The notes: generated by a model not told the origin, from the sequence alone. A stretch of 64,000 bases of DNA from Oxytricha trifallax (GCA_000711775.1 ARYC01017745.1:1-64000); one strand, 5' to 3'. Shown: positions 46,595-59,099, counted from the first letter of the stretch. Numbers and translations: made by a program.

Positions 46595-47135
46595 TTCCAT
46601 CTTCAAAAGTCACTGTTAAATACTAAAATTTAACCATCGATTATAGTAGTTACGTAGAGGTATCCAGAGTGAGATGATGTTGCTAATAATGACATAGCTG
46701 TGGTGAAAAAAATTCTTAACCAATTTTATTAAACCATATTTCAAGTAAAACTCGTGAAAACAACTAGGTTGACAGGTGTGGTTAAAAATGCTTACAATCC
46801 CACCTCTGCTTTGAGGGAAATACTAAATGCTTTTCTGTAGTAGCTTCAGCAATCTAACATGGTTTGAGATAAAAATTCATATCGTTGGCTAGCACAGTTT
46901 TTATCTTCTTATTTATGAAGACTGACTACCACCTTCATATTGGTAATTATTACTAGAAACTGATTTAAAATAAGGCAGCTTATCTAATTCATGAAAACCC
47001 CAAAAACCCAAGATCAATATTAAGAATGATTGCTGGCAGATTGAACCACGCCTAATAGCTCCTTAAGCGTTGTACTCAGAAGCCCTCTAACTTAGTTTCG
47101 ATAGACTTAAGCATAAAGAAAACTCTATCAGAAAG
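46595..47135 (+). repeat. Dispersed repeat, third copy
   Basis: Diverged copy of 44000-44530 in the same orientation. It includes TACTAAAATTTAACCATCGA, TACGTAGAGGTATCC and the terminal GATTGAACCACGCCTA. It contains a stray AAAACCCCAAAAACCC at 46994-47009. No coding capacity. Confidence 0.5.
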
Positions 47136-48759
47136 TTTTAACTGAGATTGGAACCTCACCCTGCAATTAACTTCCTAATTAAATATAAAGTTTGGTGTTT
47201 TAATGTTATTTCGACTGAAATTTTGCATTTAAATAAATTTATTATTTCTATTTTAATATCATTTATTTGGATTTAAAAATTATCTATAACCTCTATATTT
47301 TAATGTTTAAAAAAGCGAAATAAAAAATCAAATTGTAAAAAATATCTAATCTACTTATGTTTGTTTATTTCATATATCATTGATGTTTTATATTTTAAAA
47401 ATATTTTTAAATATTTATTATTTTCTTAACTTTTGTAAAATGTAGTATATATGCATCTCTTTACTTACTTCTTTCTTATGAATACTCTTCATTTTTATAT
47501 TGATCATTTTTTTATTTTGTAAAGATATTATTTTCTTAGAATTTTTATCTTCATAGTTAATATTTTTATTTTTATTTTGTTTTATAATCTAATAAATTTA
47601 TCTGCTTATGATTGATTTTCTCATAATATTAAACCATTGTATTTTTCAATAATTTAATCAGATATTTCAATTGTATATTTATGAGTTTTTCTCTACTGGA
47701 AATCATTTCTTTATTAAATATGTAAAAAATTATTAAATATTAGTATAAATATCGAATGAGTTCAAGTATAGATGTGCAATATCAAAATTTCAGTTGAATT
47801 TTTGGTAAAAATAATTTATACATTTATTTTATATCTACTACTATTACTGTTTACTAGGTGTATACATGCCAGGGATTGCTTTAGTAATATTTTGTGTTCC
47901 AATTAATAACTGCTAAGAACTTAATAGGAGATATAGGCTCAGTTGGGAGCTAGCACTAATGAAAAAATAGCGTTACCATTGAGTGGAGGAAATTGGTCAA
48001 TTTGAAGGATTGGTTTGAACATTCCTAGAATTAAAGGAAATCAATCATATTTTAAAGCTTTTATTTGGAATACTGAATATAAAATTAGAGTAATTAGATG
48101 TCTGAATTGAAAAATGCTAAAGATTCACTTCACTTTCATGAGTACATCTGGAATGTTAAATATAAGAGAATAAGAAGTGATATTTCAAGAATAGGGTTGA
48201 GTTCCTCAATTGAAAGTCTGAATTGGGGGGGGGGCTTTATCCCTGAGACAAACTCTTATTTATTATGTTTGATATACATGCTAGAGGGAAACTTGGCTAT
48301 CTGTGATAATTTTGTAGTGGTATTATAAACATTTGTCTTTCCGTTTTATGGCAGTCATAGCTTTAAGTAATTAATTTAATAATTATTTATGTTGAAAATA
48401 AAATAACATTTAAAACAAATATGCTTATATAATTTTATATTATTCATTCCTCAAATAATTGAATATAGTCCCCAATCGATTTATTGAGTTTAAGTTTGAA
48501 AATTAGATAAAAACCTATAAGCATAATAAATAACTAATAAATATATACAGCCAATTAAATTTTATCTTTCTTATTTTAACCTATTATTATCATCTAATTG
48601 TCATTTTAAAATAAAATTATAATCTTATAAATTTTTGATATTTCTCTTCAAAATATAAATTAATTTTTAAACTTAGCAAGTAAGTAAGTAATGACTAAAG
48701 GTATATTAAATGCATAATTTCTAAAAATCCTGTATAAATATCTAGATGTAATTCTTCAC
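47136..48759. other. Mostly noncoding; short coding-like island
   Basis: AT-rich except 47860-48330, where the plus strand reads MSELKNAKDSLHFHEYIWNV and KYKRIRSDISRIGLSSSIES before a run of ten G at about 48225-48234. The G-run resembles the outer ends of the two MITEs, but no inverse partner was found. Evidence for a gene is weak. Confidence 0.3.
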
Positions 48760-50498
48760 AGTTTCATGCCTTATCTTCTCTCTTCTTGTAAAGTTGTTCC
48801 TTCTTCCTCATTCAGATTTTGTAGATTTCTTTACCTCTCATTGTTAGATTCGTCTTTCTCTCTCATCTTATGGTATATCAATCTTTTCCGATAGGCTCCC
48901 TGAATTCTTACGTTCAATCCTGTTTGGTGATCGGACTAGTTTGGGTTTGCCTGCTCCTCTTGATGGTTTCTTTGCATCTCCCCGTCATTAAATGTCCTTT
49001 TGAATAGGTATTCCTCAACTTCGACATCTTCTTCGATCATATCGGTGAATCTCCCCTCTTGCTCTGCTTGAATTAGTTCCATTTGCATCTCTGTTCAGTC
49101 CTTCAGAATTAACTCATCCCATAAGTCAACTTGCGAGATCATGTTGATGTTTTGAGTCCCGCTCTTTTCAATCACTGCCTTCCATAGCATTTTGTTCTTC
49201 TTCTCCATGATTATTTCTATCGTCTTTTCTTCTACTGTAATACCCGACTTTCCTATCTCCAGTTTCATGAGACCTACTTCTAGATGAAACATAAGTTAGT
49301 ATTTATGCATTTTTAACCAGTCTTTGGCAAATATCTGAAAGATGGTTTCTCCTGCAAGTTCCAAGGCAAGATGATTAGCAATTAGTATTCCCATCACTCC
49401 ACAGTCTTCTGGATCTGTGACTTGGTTTGTTTCTTGTTTAATGAAAATCTTGTAAGCTTTATAAGTTTACCCAAAATCTACATTATTATCATGTTTACTT
49501 GTTCTTGGTATTTCTGAATCAAAGCAAGGCTTTCTATAAATTTCATTGAGTCATAGACCTCCATGATTCCTGTCTCTTTAGCTATTCTTAAGATTATCCA
49601 ATTCTTGCAGCCTTTGATTTACTTTGGCAGCATATTGGGATTATAGCACTTCTTATATTCTCTTCTTCTCTCCAGAATTTACCATTTTCACAGTTTCCAG
49701 TTTGTTGATCCAAATGCTTTCTCTACTTGTACTATTCCTTTGTCATTCAGGAAGATTTGTAGGAGTATCATTTGTGAGATCTTTTACTTGCTGAACTGAG
49801 GCTCTCAAACTTGGCGTAAACATGCCTCCATAGTGTTCTCCTGACGGTTTCTTCCTGGAAGCATGTCCTCATATTACTATTTCTCATTTATCACTCTCTA
49901 ATGGTTCTCTTGCTTCTCTGGCCATAAGTCCCATTCTCTGATCCTTCTCACTCTAACTTATTCTTTATCATGGAATCTCTTCACCTATGCTTTTTCTATC
50001 TTGTCTGGTTCATGGTGCTGGGTCAGCATACTATCGTCATCATTCTTATGGTTTGAAGGGTCCATCCATTTTTAGTGTGAATGATTTGTCAAATCCTTAG
50101 CATGTTACTTCTGATAGGTCTAATAAGCTCTTTAGTTTTATCTGGTCTGCTTGGACACACACACACCGATTTATCTTCATGTACATCGAATCTTGTCATC
50201 AGGGCTTGGGTTTCATTAATCCTTTTGCTGGAGTTTGATTGTTTAATCTTCAACTGCTTTTGAAGCCCATTTATTTGTTTAGCGGAACCTTTTTATGTTT
50301 GTTCTCTCTTAGTCCCAAAATTTCCTGATCCTTGCTTCTGTCGTTGTGCTCATATCTAACTTCTTTCCCCTTTTGCTAGAATTTAGCCTTCTGGTTGATG
50401 CCATCATCTCTGAATTCCCTCATCTTGTTGTCAAAGCTTTGGTAGTGACTATTTTAGTATAGATTTTGTCTATTTTGTTCTTCTAATTAGTAAAACTC
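48760..50498 (-). pseudogene. 3' part of the LINE ORF2
   Basis: A long coding-like stretch on the minus strand, rich in Lys/Glu/Gln (for example KLEIGKSGITVEEKTIEIIM near 49240), ending near 48760. Frames change several times. The block at 50025-50080 matches 20660-20740 of LINE copy 1. No standard domain was recognised here; in LINEs this region follows the reverse transcriptase. Confidence 0.5.
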
Positions 50499-51314
50499 AA
50501 GCGAATTAAGTGATTTGAGAGAAAGAATGATTGATTAATCAACAAATTTCTTTAATATGTATAATAAATGTACTGTGATATAGTCTTAAAAAGCTCATTT
50601 TTCTCTTCATCTTCAGCATCATGATCATGATTATTTCTCTATCAAATCTCTCTCGAGATCAGTGCTCATTAGGTTATTTTTCATCATAGTATCAGAAGTA
50701 GTACATCTTAAGTTCAATCTGTTTAAATCTTAGGCACATCTCGATTTAAGAAGGATTTTCTTAGTATCTTTGAGAAGGTCAAGTCTCCATTTTAATCTTT
50801 CATTTTTTAATATTTTTGAGATTAAAAGTTAAGATAATAGCTCTGACTAAAATTTTTTGAGTTTTAATGCTTTGAGATTAATGATTAAACAAGTAGGTTT
50901 ATTATTTAGAGAAATTTAATTAGTAAGATTATAATTACAATTTAATTTAATGTGATTAATTAAAGCTTAGAGCTATTAACTTAACTTTTAATCTCAAAAA
51001 TATTAAAAAATGAAAGATTAAAATGGAGACTTGACCTTCTCAAAGATACTAAGAAAATCCTTCTTAAATCGAGATGTGCCTAAGATTTAAACAGATTGAA
51101 CTTAAGATGTACTACTTCTGATACTATGATGAAAAATAACCTAATGAGCACTGATCTCGAGAGAGATTTGATAGAGAAATAATCATGATCATGATGCTGA
51201 AGATGAAGAGAAGAATGAGCTTTTTAAGACTATATCACAGTACATTTATTATACATATTAAAGAAATTTGTTGATTAATCAATCATTCTTTCTTTTAAAT
51301 CACTTAATTCGCTT
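50499..51314. mobile_element. Foldback element with 346-bp near-identical arms
   Basis: Bases 50499-50844 and 50969-51314 are inverse copies with only about five differences visible in 346 bases. The 124-base centre is AT-rich. The arms are not simple repeats; they contain segments such as CTCTCGAGATCAGTGCTCAT. It is inserted in the LINE. The very high arm identity implies recent formation or ongoing conversion between arms. No protein is encoded. Confidence 0.9.
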
Positions 51315-51849
51315 TAGATTATTAGATTTTCTCTTTTAATTAATTATTTTCTTATTTTTAATTATAATTCTCTCCTAAATTTCGCTATTTATATTTTATG
51401 TTTGTCAATTCTCATTTATGGATGTTCAAAGTCTTAATTTATGATTTACATTGATGTTTCTTCACATAGGTTACATTGAAAATCCTTTTTATTTTCTAAA
51501 AGTATCCTTAGGTCTCTCGTCCTCTTATTCTGTCGTCTAGTAAGACCATATTTGCAATGGTTTAAATTTGTATTTTAAAACTAAGGTCTATTAACCTGTA
51601 GTCTCTTAAGCTTTTTTTAAATTTTGTTTGGTCCCCAGCTTCGTTCATTAAATGACAACTCATTGGTTAAGTTTACAAATGTTTTGTGGACATTGCATTA
51701 GTAGCTCATTCAAAACCCCAAAACCCCTTAGTGAGGTTTATAAGTGCTTTGATTTGTAGGGTATAGTTGGGGTCTTATTGGGGTTAGTAGACAAAATGCA
51801 GGTTTTATGTGAATTTAATGAATATTTAATGAGTATTAGTGTTATTAAT

Positions 51850-53299
51850 TCAAACAAATTTTATCTGTTTATCTTTATTGTATCTTTTGAACTATGCTCT
51901 CTCTAGTGGGTCAAGGATATCATCTAATGTTTATCGAGGATAGTTTGGAGCTCTCACGATTATCATCTCTACTATGCTTTTAATTTCTTTGCAGACATCT
52001 TCTTACTTTATGTGTTTCTAAGCCAAACTTATTGATTGCTTTTCATGTTTAGTACCAAAGTAAGACATACTTTCCATATCACTTTCTAATATTATTGCAG
52101 CTACTGCCCAAACATCCCATTAGACAGAACCATTTGTCCACTTCTCTCTTATTGGGAAGTATCCTGGAGTCCCAAGTACTTATGCTAAAGTAACGATCTC
52201 TTATCTTAAAGCTCTATTGAAATCGATTACAACTACTTCTAATGGGCAGAGATTCAGCATTACATTTTCAGGCTTCAAATCTCTAAGACCATACTCAAGT
52301 TCATGCAACTCCTTGACACCCTTTATCATTTCTGAAAGTATATCGTTTAAATCTTCGGGGTATCGATTATGATAGAGATAGTCTCTCAAAGTCATTTCAA
52401 ATTTCTTGAGTCTTAGTGCGATAAAACAATAGCTTAATATGACACCATCTAACTTAAGCAAATTCTTGCAATCTTTTCTTTAGGCCTCTCTAAGAACCAT
52501 GTATTCATTAGCAAACTCGTTCTAATACTGTTGGTTCTTAAGGAGATAACTGAAGGGATACACCTTGTATGCATACTCATCAACTACTATAAGCTTTGCT
52601 TTTGCAGGCACGTTTATATTCAAGTAGTTTTCAATACAAGTGCTGAGGTCAACTGCATTTAATGCTGGTATATTCATAGCTTTCGCTTAGAAGCATGCTG
52701 AAATTGTATTGCCTACTGGTTGGTTCATCGATTCAAATCGCTTCTGCCTCTTGTGTTTCTCCTGCTGCTCTCTTTATTATTCAAGAGTATTAGATTTTCT
52801 TTTAGCTGGTACTAGTTTTTTAGTCTCTTAATCTTCAATCAAGAACTCGCTGAGGTGATGCTTTTGCATATGCCTTTTAACTTTAGCTGAGTGAGTATAT
52901 GATTTCATGCATGTCGTACACTAATACCTACCATCTACCTTTTCATGCTTGAAATAGATCTTGGCTTTGCCAGAGTGTACCTCTTTAAGGTGTCTCTTCA
53001 AGCTTTGTTCAGTTGAGAAATGATTCTAGCAGTCTTCACATTAATATGTTAATTATCTTTTCCATTGGTAGCTGTTCTTTTAGCTACTCGACATAATCAA
53101 TTTAAGTTTAAACCCCTATCTCTGCACTCTCCTTCTTGTTTAATACTTCTATGATAAAAATCTCTAATTCAAATTCAAGAGTTCTTAGCTCTACCTCCCT
53201 CTCAACATAAATAATTTCAGGCTTTTTAGTTGAGCCAAAGTTTTGCTATGATTATCCTGTACCAACAAAGTTTGCTTTACGATTTAAGTTAGCCGCCAT
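51850..53299 (-). pseudogene. TBE 57-kDa zinc-finger kinase gene, copy 2
   Basis: From ATG 53299 (MAANLNRKANFVG) to TGA 51850. One apparent extra base in the first finger (near 53055) breaks the frame. The rest is open and gives the clearest view of the protein: second finger YQCTTCMKSYTHSAKVKRHM, a basic linker (AKRKSN), then a kinase domain with VVDEYAYKVYPF, LRDLKPENVMLN, VVIDFNRALR and LGTPGYFPIREKW. The catalytic HRD is LRD here and DFG is DFN, so this copy is unlikely to be an active kinase. Confidence 0.85.
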
Positions 53300-53864
53300 G
53301 TTTAAATTCAAATTTAAATTTCTATTACAAAGCTCTAATAACCTAACTAGTTATAGTTACTCTGTATAATACCTTCCATAGCAACAATAATGGTTGATTT
53401 TGAGGTGCAAGAGATCATATTTATAGTAAGTTTATAACTATTAATTTTCTAATTTCATGCTTAATATTTTTAATTTTGGTACCAACCTAGAAAAATTGAG
53501 GTTGGTACTGGTACCAATTAGGTTTTGAACCATTTTGGAACTTTTCCATTAAAACCTCATTAGTTTAAAACTAGGTACTAATTAAGTTTTGGTACTATTA
53601 AATTGGTACCAATTAAAATTAAACGAATTTAGTACCAGTACTAATTAAATTTAAACAAATTTAGTACTAATTTAATGGAACTAAATTGATAAAAATGGAG
53701 CTCAATCTCTGCAGTTTGTTACAGCTTCTGCAAACTTTCTCCACGTATCTTTGCAGGGTTGACCTCCTATAAGATGCCCATATTTAATAGTAAGTTTTTA
53801 AATAATAGGATCCAGAAGTCTATAAATTATAATTTGAAATTCATTTATAGGAAGAGGAACAAAG

Positions 53865-54597
53865 ATGGAATCACTCAATGATCAAATGAAAAGAGTTGAG
53901 GCTCAAGAAATGATCTCAAGATTCAGAAGTAAGGAAGATCTCTATCGATACCTAACTTTACATGGTAAGATAACTTGATGACTATTAACATATTATACAG
54001 TTGGTTTATTCCTTCCAACGATGGAAGGTACAAAAATTTCATTCTTGAAAGCAATACTTTGCGAGGAGAAGAAAGCTTTTAAAAATAAAGAGATTAAACT
54101 AATAGAAATTCCCAACTACCCTGAGATTTCAGTCACTAATCTTTATGAGGATGCCATGTAAGATGAGGAAGTGGCAGTTTACCTTCCTACAAAGAAACAA
54201 CTCTCTAATAAACTACCAGAGAGGAACTTTTTCTTTGGTGTTCTTGGTACAATAAAAGAGGAGTATCTCAGAGAAATAATTGAAGAAGCACATAAGAAAC
54301 GATATTCTATCTCTCCTGAAGACTAGAAGAAGCAAGGCATTCTAATAAGCTCAGCTTGGCTAGAGGAACTTAAGAAGCATCCTTATCTTTCAAGTAAGCT
54401 TTGACATATAACTTTGTAGGAAAATCTGGCACTGGTATATATCTTATGAAAGAGCATGCTAAGGTTCATAGAGATAGAAAACAGCAGACAGTTCATTAAG
54501 TAAGCAAGAGACTTTATAAAGATGTTTAAAAGCCTGAAGATATGAACATAGATGCAGGAGATTGCAGCCAAATCCATTTAAGGGTCCATTTAATATG
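53865..54597 (+). pseudogene. TBE 22-kDa protein gene, copy 2 (3' end deleted)
   Basis: Starts MESLNDQMKRVEAQEMISRF. The 36-nt intron is at 53965-54000, and a 26-nt GTAAGC...TTGTAG intron at 54394-54419 joins YLS to RKSGTGIYLMKEHAK. Relative to copy 1, about 50 bases near the 3' end are missing, removing the NMGPSKPQEEEKKE region and shifting the final frame. The conserved N-terminal two-thirds is intact. Confidence 0.75.
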
Positions 54598-54610
54598 TGA
54601 ACTATTTCAT

Positions 54611-55644
54611 TCATTCAAGTCTAAAACTTATTAATAAACATTCATTCTCCCCTTCCTTGCACATATCTTAGTCTTATCTTTATTCACTCTCTTGCAACTA
54701 CTTTGTATGAGATCTACTGTATCGATTGGTAAATCATGGATAAGATGATACAGCAGTAGCTTCTTGTAGTAAGTCTTGATTTAACTCCATTAAATTTCAA
54801 TTAAATTATGGGCTATAATGAACGTTGTTTACAGGAGTTATGTTTAACTCTTAATAAGCTTTCTTAGAACCCTTAATCTAATGAACTGAAAGGTTATCAA
54901 CAAACAGGATTATCTCTTGGTTACTGGGAACTCTATACACTACTCTCGCTTAAAAGAGCAGGGTGAATAACATAAATCTCTAGGCCTGAATCTTCACTTA
55001 TACCAGCTGAAATTGCATGGGTTACTACCTTCACTTTTTAATCATAACCTTCTATATTATCATACTTCTTATACCAAGACTTATTAATAAAAGTGTTGAA
55101 GGTAAATACAGCTTCATCAGCGTGTATGAACTTGATGTTGCTAGTTATAGCTCTCTGCATTTAATCTTATATAAAGTTTAAATTATTACTATAAAATGGC
55201 ACTGTAAAATCAATTACTCTCTTCACTCTGTTGACAGTCTTGAAAGTAATGCCATTTCTTCTATAAATATTAGCTATAGTCTAAGGAGAGATACGCATGT
55301 CAGGAAACTTGCGATGAAACATGACAGCTCGTTAGTCAAGAGGAAAGTGAGCCCAATACTTTAAAGTCTTAGAGTCACAGAGGTAGTCAATATGGGTCTG
55401 AGTGAACTTTTATTTTCTTACTGGATGTTTTCAAGTACCAGAATTAAAATGCTAAACAGCTAACATGCAGTGATACCTAACAGTTGAGGCACTCTTGCGT
55501 AGGAGTCTTGCTATGGCTGTATAATTCAGCACTGGTTTGACTTAGTCTATTATTAATACTTGTACCATACCTAAGCTTAAGCAGAAAATCTAAATATTAC
55601 TCATCATAAATAGACCCTAAATTTCGCTAATTTCTATTTCTCAT
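54611..55644 (-). pseudogene. TBE 42-kDa transposase gene, copy 2
   Basis: Same start and end as copy 1 but 31 bases shorter, with a deletion near 54925 between the first and second catalytic Asp motifs, so the frame is lost. It shares the in-frame TGA at codon 71 (55431-55433) with copy 1. Confidence 0.8.
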
Positions 55645-55751
55645 TTTGCAAATTGGCCTAATTTCTCTACTAACCCCAATAAGACAACCCCCCAACTATA
55701 CCCTACAAATCAAAGCACTTATAAACCTCACTAAGGGGTTTTGCGGTTTTA

Positions 55752-58700
55752 ATTCCGTCACTTACGATTGATGCCTTCCTTGATTACCATTGTGTGCATC
55801 ACATTATTTTTGCTAAGAATAGCTTTTTTTTCTTCTGTACCTCTTGTTTCTTTTCCTAAATTTGTTTTTTTGTCTCTTTGTGCTTCAAGTATTTTTCTAT
55901 CGTTTTTCATCTTCCTCATGCTCTTGAGAAATAATTGTTCTATAATTTTTCTAGTTCCAATTTCTTTAAGTTAGGTCACGTTACGTAGTATTCTATTTGG
56001 AATATCTCGAAGTGATGCTATTCTCTTCAGCTGTATCTCTATCTTATTTATTTCTTCCAGTTTGACATTACCGAGGGCTACTAATGGTGTGTATTTTAAA
56101 TTATGAGTGAACTAATTTGGGCAACCATTATTATATCGCAAATTGTTGATTTGTTGGTTTGGTAAGGTTTTAGTAAAAGTAAGTTTGTTATTTTAAATTC
56201 CATCCCAGGTATCTTTCAGTAATGCTCATGTGTCTTGTTTTATATTCATACCCAAGTATTTAACTGTTTCTATCTTCTTTATTCCTTTGTCTTCATTGGT
56301 ATCTTTGAATTTCTTTGAGTCACTCATAAATAACGTTTTTTCTGGCTTAGTTTTATATTGTGAGTCTTCTCAATTTCATTGAAGCATTCTAAAACTCTTT
56401 TCATTTGGTGCTTGTTTATTACATTTATGAGGATATCATTTGCGAATGCTAGTAATTTCCTTGATGTAATTGTGATTTAAATTATTTTTAGGAATAAATA
56501 GCATCTTGCAAGTATATATTTAAAAGCATGGGAGATAGTCGATTTCCTTTGCGACTACTTTTTTTTTCTGATTATATTTCTTCTCTCCTCATAAATATAT
56601 ATTTATTATCCTTCTATAATTCTTCAATTAGTCTTACTACTTTTTTATTTTACTGCGAATTGATTCTCTGTTGGAAGATCTTTTGTATTAAGTCTTTCAA
56701 TACGGAGTCATAAGCTTTTTACAAGTCTATAAACAGATATGCTTCTCTACTCTTGCTTTTCCGTCTTGATATCTTAAAATGTTCAAAAAGTCTAATGAGA
56801 AATTAAGGTGAGTGCTTTTGTTTTCTTTAAAACTATTCTGCTAGTTCCATGTCTCTAGCACTTAGCTTTTCTATTCTTGTATCTAGTTCACTATTACTTT
56901 TTCAATTATTTTACTAATATGTGAGTTTACTGCAATAGGTTGAGTGTTGTTTACTTCTGGATATTATTCACCTTCATTTTTTCCTAAAAAGACTAGTCTG
57001 CCCTAAATTAGGTATTTGGGGAACACCCGGCTATTTATCCATTCTTCAATTTTTAAGCTTGCTGCCTTTTTTAATTTTTGGCCTTCGCTAGTATTTTCCT
57101 ATCTAATCTGTCCTGTCCTATTGCTTTGTTAAAGCCGCATTTCGATATGCTTTTTACGACATCTGCTTTATCGCAAAACTTGTGAGACAAGTATGTTAAC
57201 CATCGGTGTGTCGCCTTGTTTTCCCATTACTTCTCTCTCATCTTAATTTCTATCATCATTGAAAAGATTCTTATAAAAGTCTGAAAACATTTTTCTAGTC
57301 AGTTCTCCAAGTTGCACTCTTTCGTCTCTAGTCGTCAGTTCCTTAATTTTTTGTGCTTATTTCTTGTTTTTTTGTTAGTCTTTTCTCCAAATAGAAAAAA
57401 ATCTTTGAGGTAAATTATTCCGAATCAATATTCCATGTCTCTAATTGTATCTTTCCACTGCTCCTTAGTTGTCTAAGTAGATGGTGTTGTTACTCAAAAT
57501 GTTATTCTTAACAGCCCATTGAGTTGATTGTTTGGTACTAATTCTTTGTTTTTCAAGTCTATAATCAAAGCATTTTCTTACTGATTATTTTAAGTCTCCT
57601 TCATTTAGTTCCTTGCCTTTTTCTATGAAAGTCTTGCAACACTACTACCTTATGTCTTATATTCTAATAATCTTCTCTCTGCCCGTTATCTTCATATCGT
57701 TTACTTGAAATTTTACTTTTAGCTTTACCTATAGTAACTTGCGATCTGTTAATTTAAGTTGATTTAGTTCCCATTCAATTGTCTCTACATTTGAGAAAAT
57801 TTAGTTCAATTAGTTATCTTTTACATGAGTCTCCAAGCCTTCTGGTATTGATTCCCTTAGACCCTTCTTTCCTCAGTGATTTACTCTACTCTTTAATATG
57901 GAAGTTAAAATCTCTAATCACAATCAATTTCTTAATTATATATATATTACTCTGCTCTAAAGTTTTTTCACTTCATCATTTTAGTATGAAGGTATGTAAA
58001 CTGTGATAATGTGTAGTGGGTAGCCAACTACATTTAAGATATTCCATGCCATGTTTTATCTTAAAGTTTTAAAAGTTTTCATTTGGTACTTCCAATTATT
58101 TAGAGTTAATATCCCTCCATTTCTTGCCAACTACGTTTTAGTTATGTTTTGACTATTTTTCCAAAAGATTCTCTGTAATTTCGATTCTACGAGTGCTATG
58201 AAATCTAGGCTCTTGTACTCTATCTCTTTCATTATTAAATTTTGCTTCAGTTTGGAGTTCTATCCTCTTACATTATGTAAACATATATTTAGCTCAATGT
58301 ACTGCGCAGCTATTTGCCTTTTTTTATTGATAACTTCTACTCTTCTTTTGCTCCGATGATTCTCTGCAAATTTTTCATTTCCTGTGATCCATTTTTCAGC
58401 ATCTCTTTGTGGTTGAAAGAAGTAAAGCTGAAGATTGTGTTCAATTGTGATAGAAAAGTTGTTAAATTTTTATAGTTATTATTATTGATTATTTTCAATT
58501 TATGTTTTTTTAGAGTTGATTGGCTTGGGTTCGTTTTGAATATTCAAAATAATCTTGGTATCATTCTCTATGACTATTATTTAGATTTTTCCTCCTTTTT
58601 CATGTACACGGGTATTCTCAATCTCTCTACGATTTCCTTTGGTTATTTTCATTCTTGTCCCCGCTATGATCTCCCACACTTAAAATTATTTAATTTTAAT
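55752..58700 (-). pseudogene. LINE ORF2: endonuclease and reverse transcriptase
   Basis: The 5' part (58290-57850) shows an AP-type endonuclease: LNICLHNVRGQN, DFIALVESKL, LHIITVYIPSY and LIVIRDFNFHIKE (the last normally GDFN). The reverse transcriptase follows: FNKAIGQDRLD near 57120, motif A YLFIDLQKAYDSVLKDLIQ near 56720, and motif C KLLAFANDILINVINKH near 56430, where ND replaces the usual DD. Frames change several times. The gene is cut by TBE copy 2 at 55752 and resumes at 51710. APE-type LINEs of the L1-like kind have this order. Confidence 0.75.
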
Positions 58701-59099
58701 CTTTAAATTTATCTATATATACTATAAAAAAAACTGTAAGAGTATTAATCTTTGTAGAGTAGAACAATACTGATTATAAATAAAGCCCAGCACTTTTACT
58801 TTGCTATCAAACTTAAAAAGCCATCCTATTCTATATAACTAAGTAAAACTAATTAATAGTCTAGAGCAAAGATAAATATAAAAAAAACAAAAGAAGGTAA
58901 AATAACTCACTAGATATACCGTTATAGTTTTACTCTAAATTAAAAAAATATATAAAAATTAGTATTTTTGACTTGAAAGTTATTGTCATTTGCACAATAT
59001 AAGAGAGAACTAATTTGATATAAATGGTAATTATTAAATTATTAAATGGTTAATTCTAACATAATTTCTATTTTTTCATTTTGGTTTAAATAAAAAAAA
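58701..59099. other. AT-rich spacer
   Basis: No gene recognised between the 5' end of the LINE ORF2 and the coding blocks to the right. Confidence 0.4.

Larger units (their letters stand above)
51711..55751. mobile_element. TBE transposon, copy 2 (4041 bp)
   Basis: Starts CAAAACCCCAAAACCCC; the right end carries GGGGTTTTGCGGTTTTA, with slight changes from copy 1. It is flanked by ATT at 51708-51710 and 55752-55754, an ANT duplication. Same order and orientation of genes as copy 1, and over 90% similar by eye. It is inserted in the LINE ORF2. Its kinase has one apparent extra base, its 22-kDa gene has lost its 3' end, and its transposase is 31 bases short. Confidence 0.93.
48760..58700 (-). 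mobile_element. LINE copy 2, split by a foldback element and a TBE
   Basis: Minus-strand LINE pieces lie at 55752-58700 (endonuclease and reverse transcriptase), 51315-51710, and 48760-50498 (3' part). The pieces are separated by TBE copy 2 and by the 816-bp foldback. If the two insertions are subtracted, the distance from reverse-transcriptase motif A (about 56720) to a shared 3' block (about 50030) is about 1.83 kb, close to 1.79 kb in copy 1. All pieces read in the same direction. The element has scattered frame changes and is probably inactive, but it is better preserved than copy 1. Confidence 0.75.

Noticed and set aside
48225-48234. G-run as the end of a third MITE
   Set aside because: No inverse partner or target duplication found nearby; could be chance or a homopolymer error.
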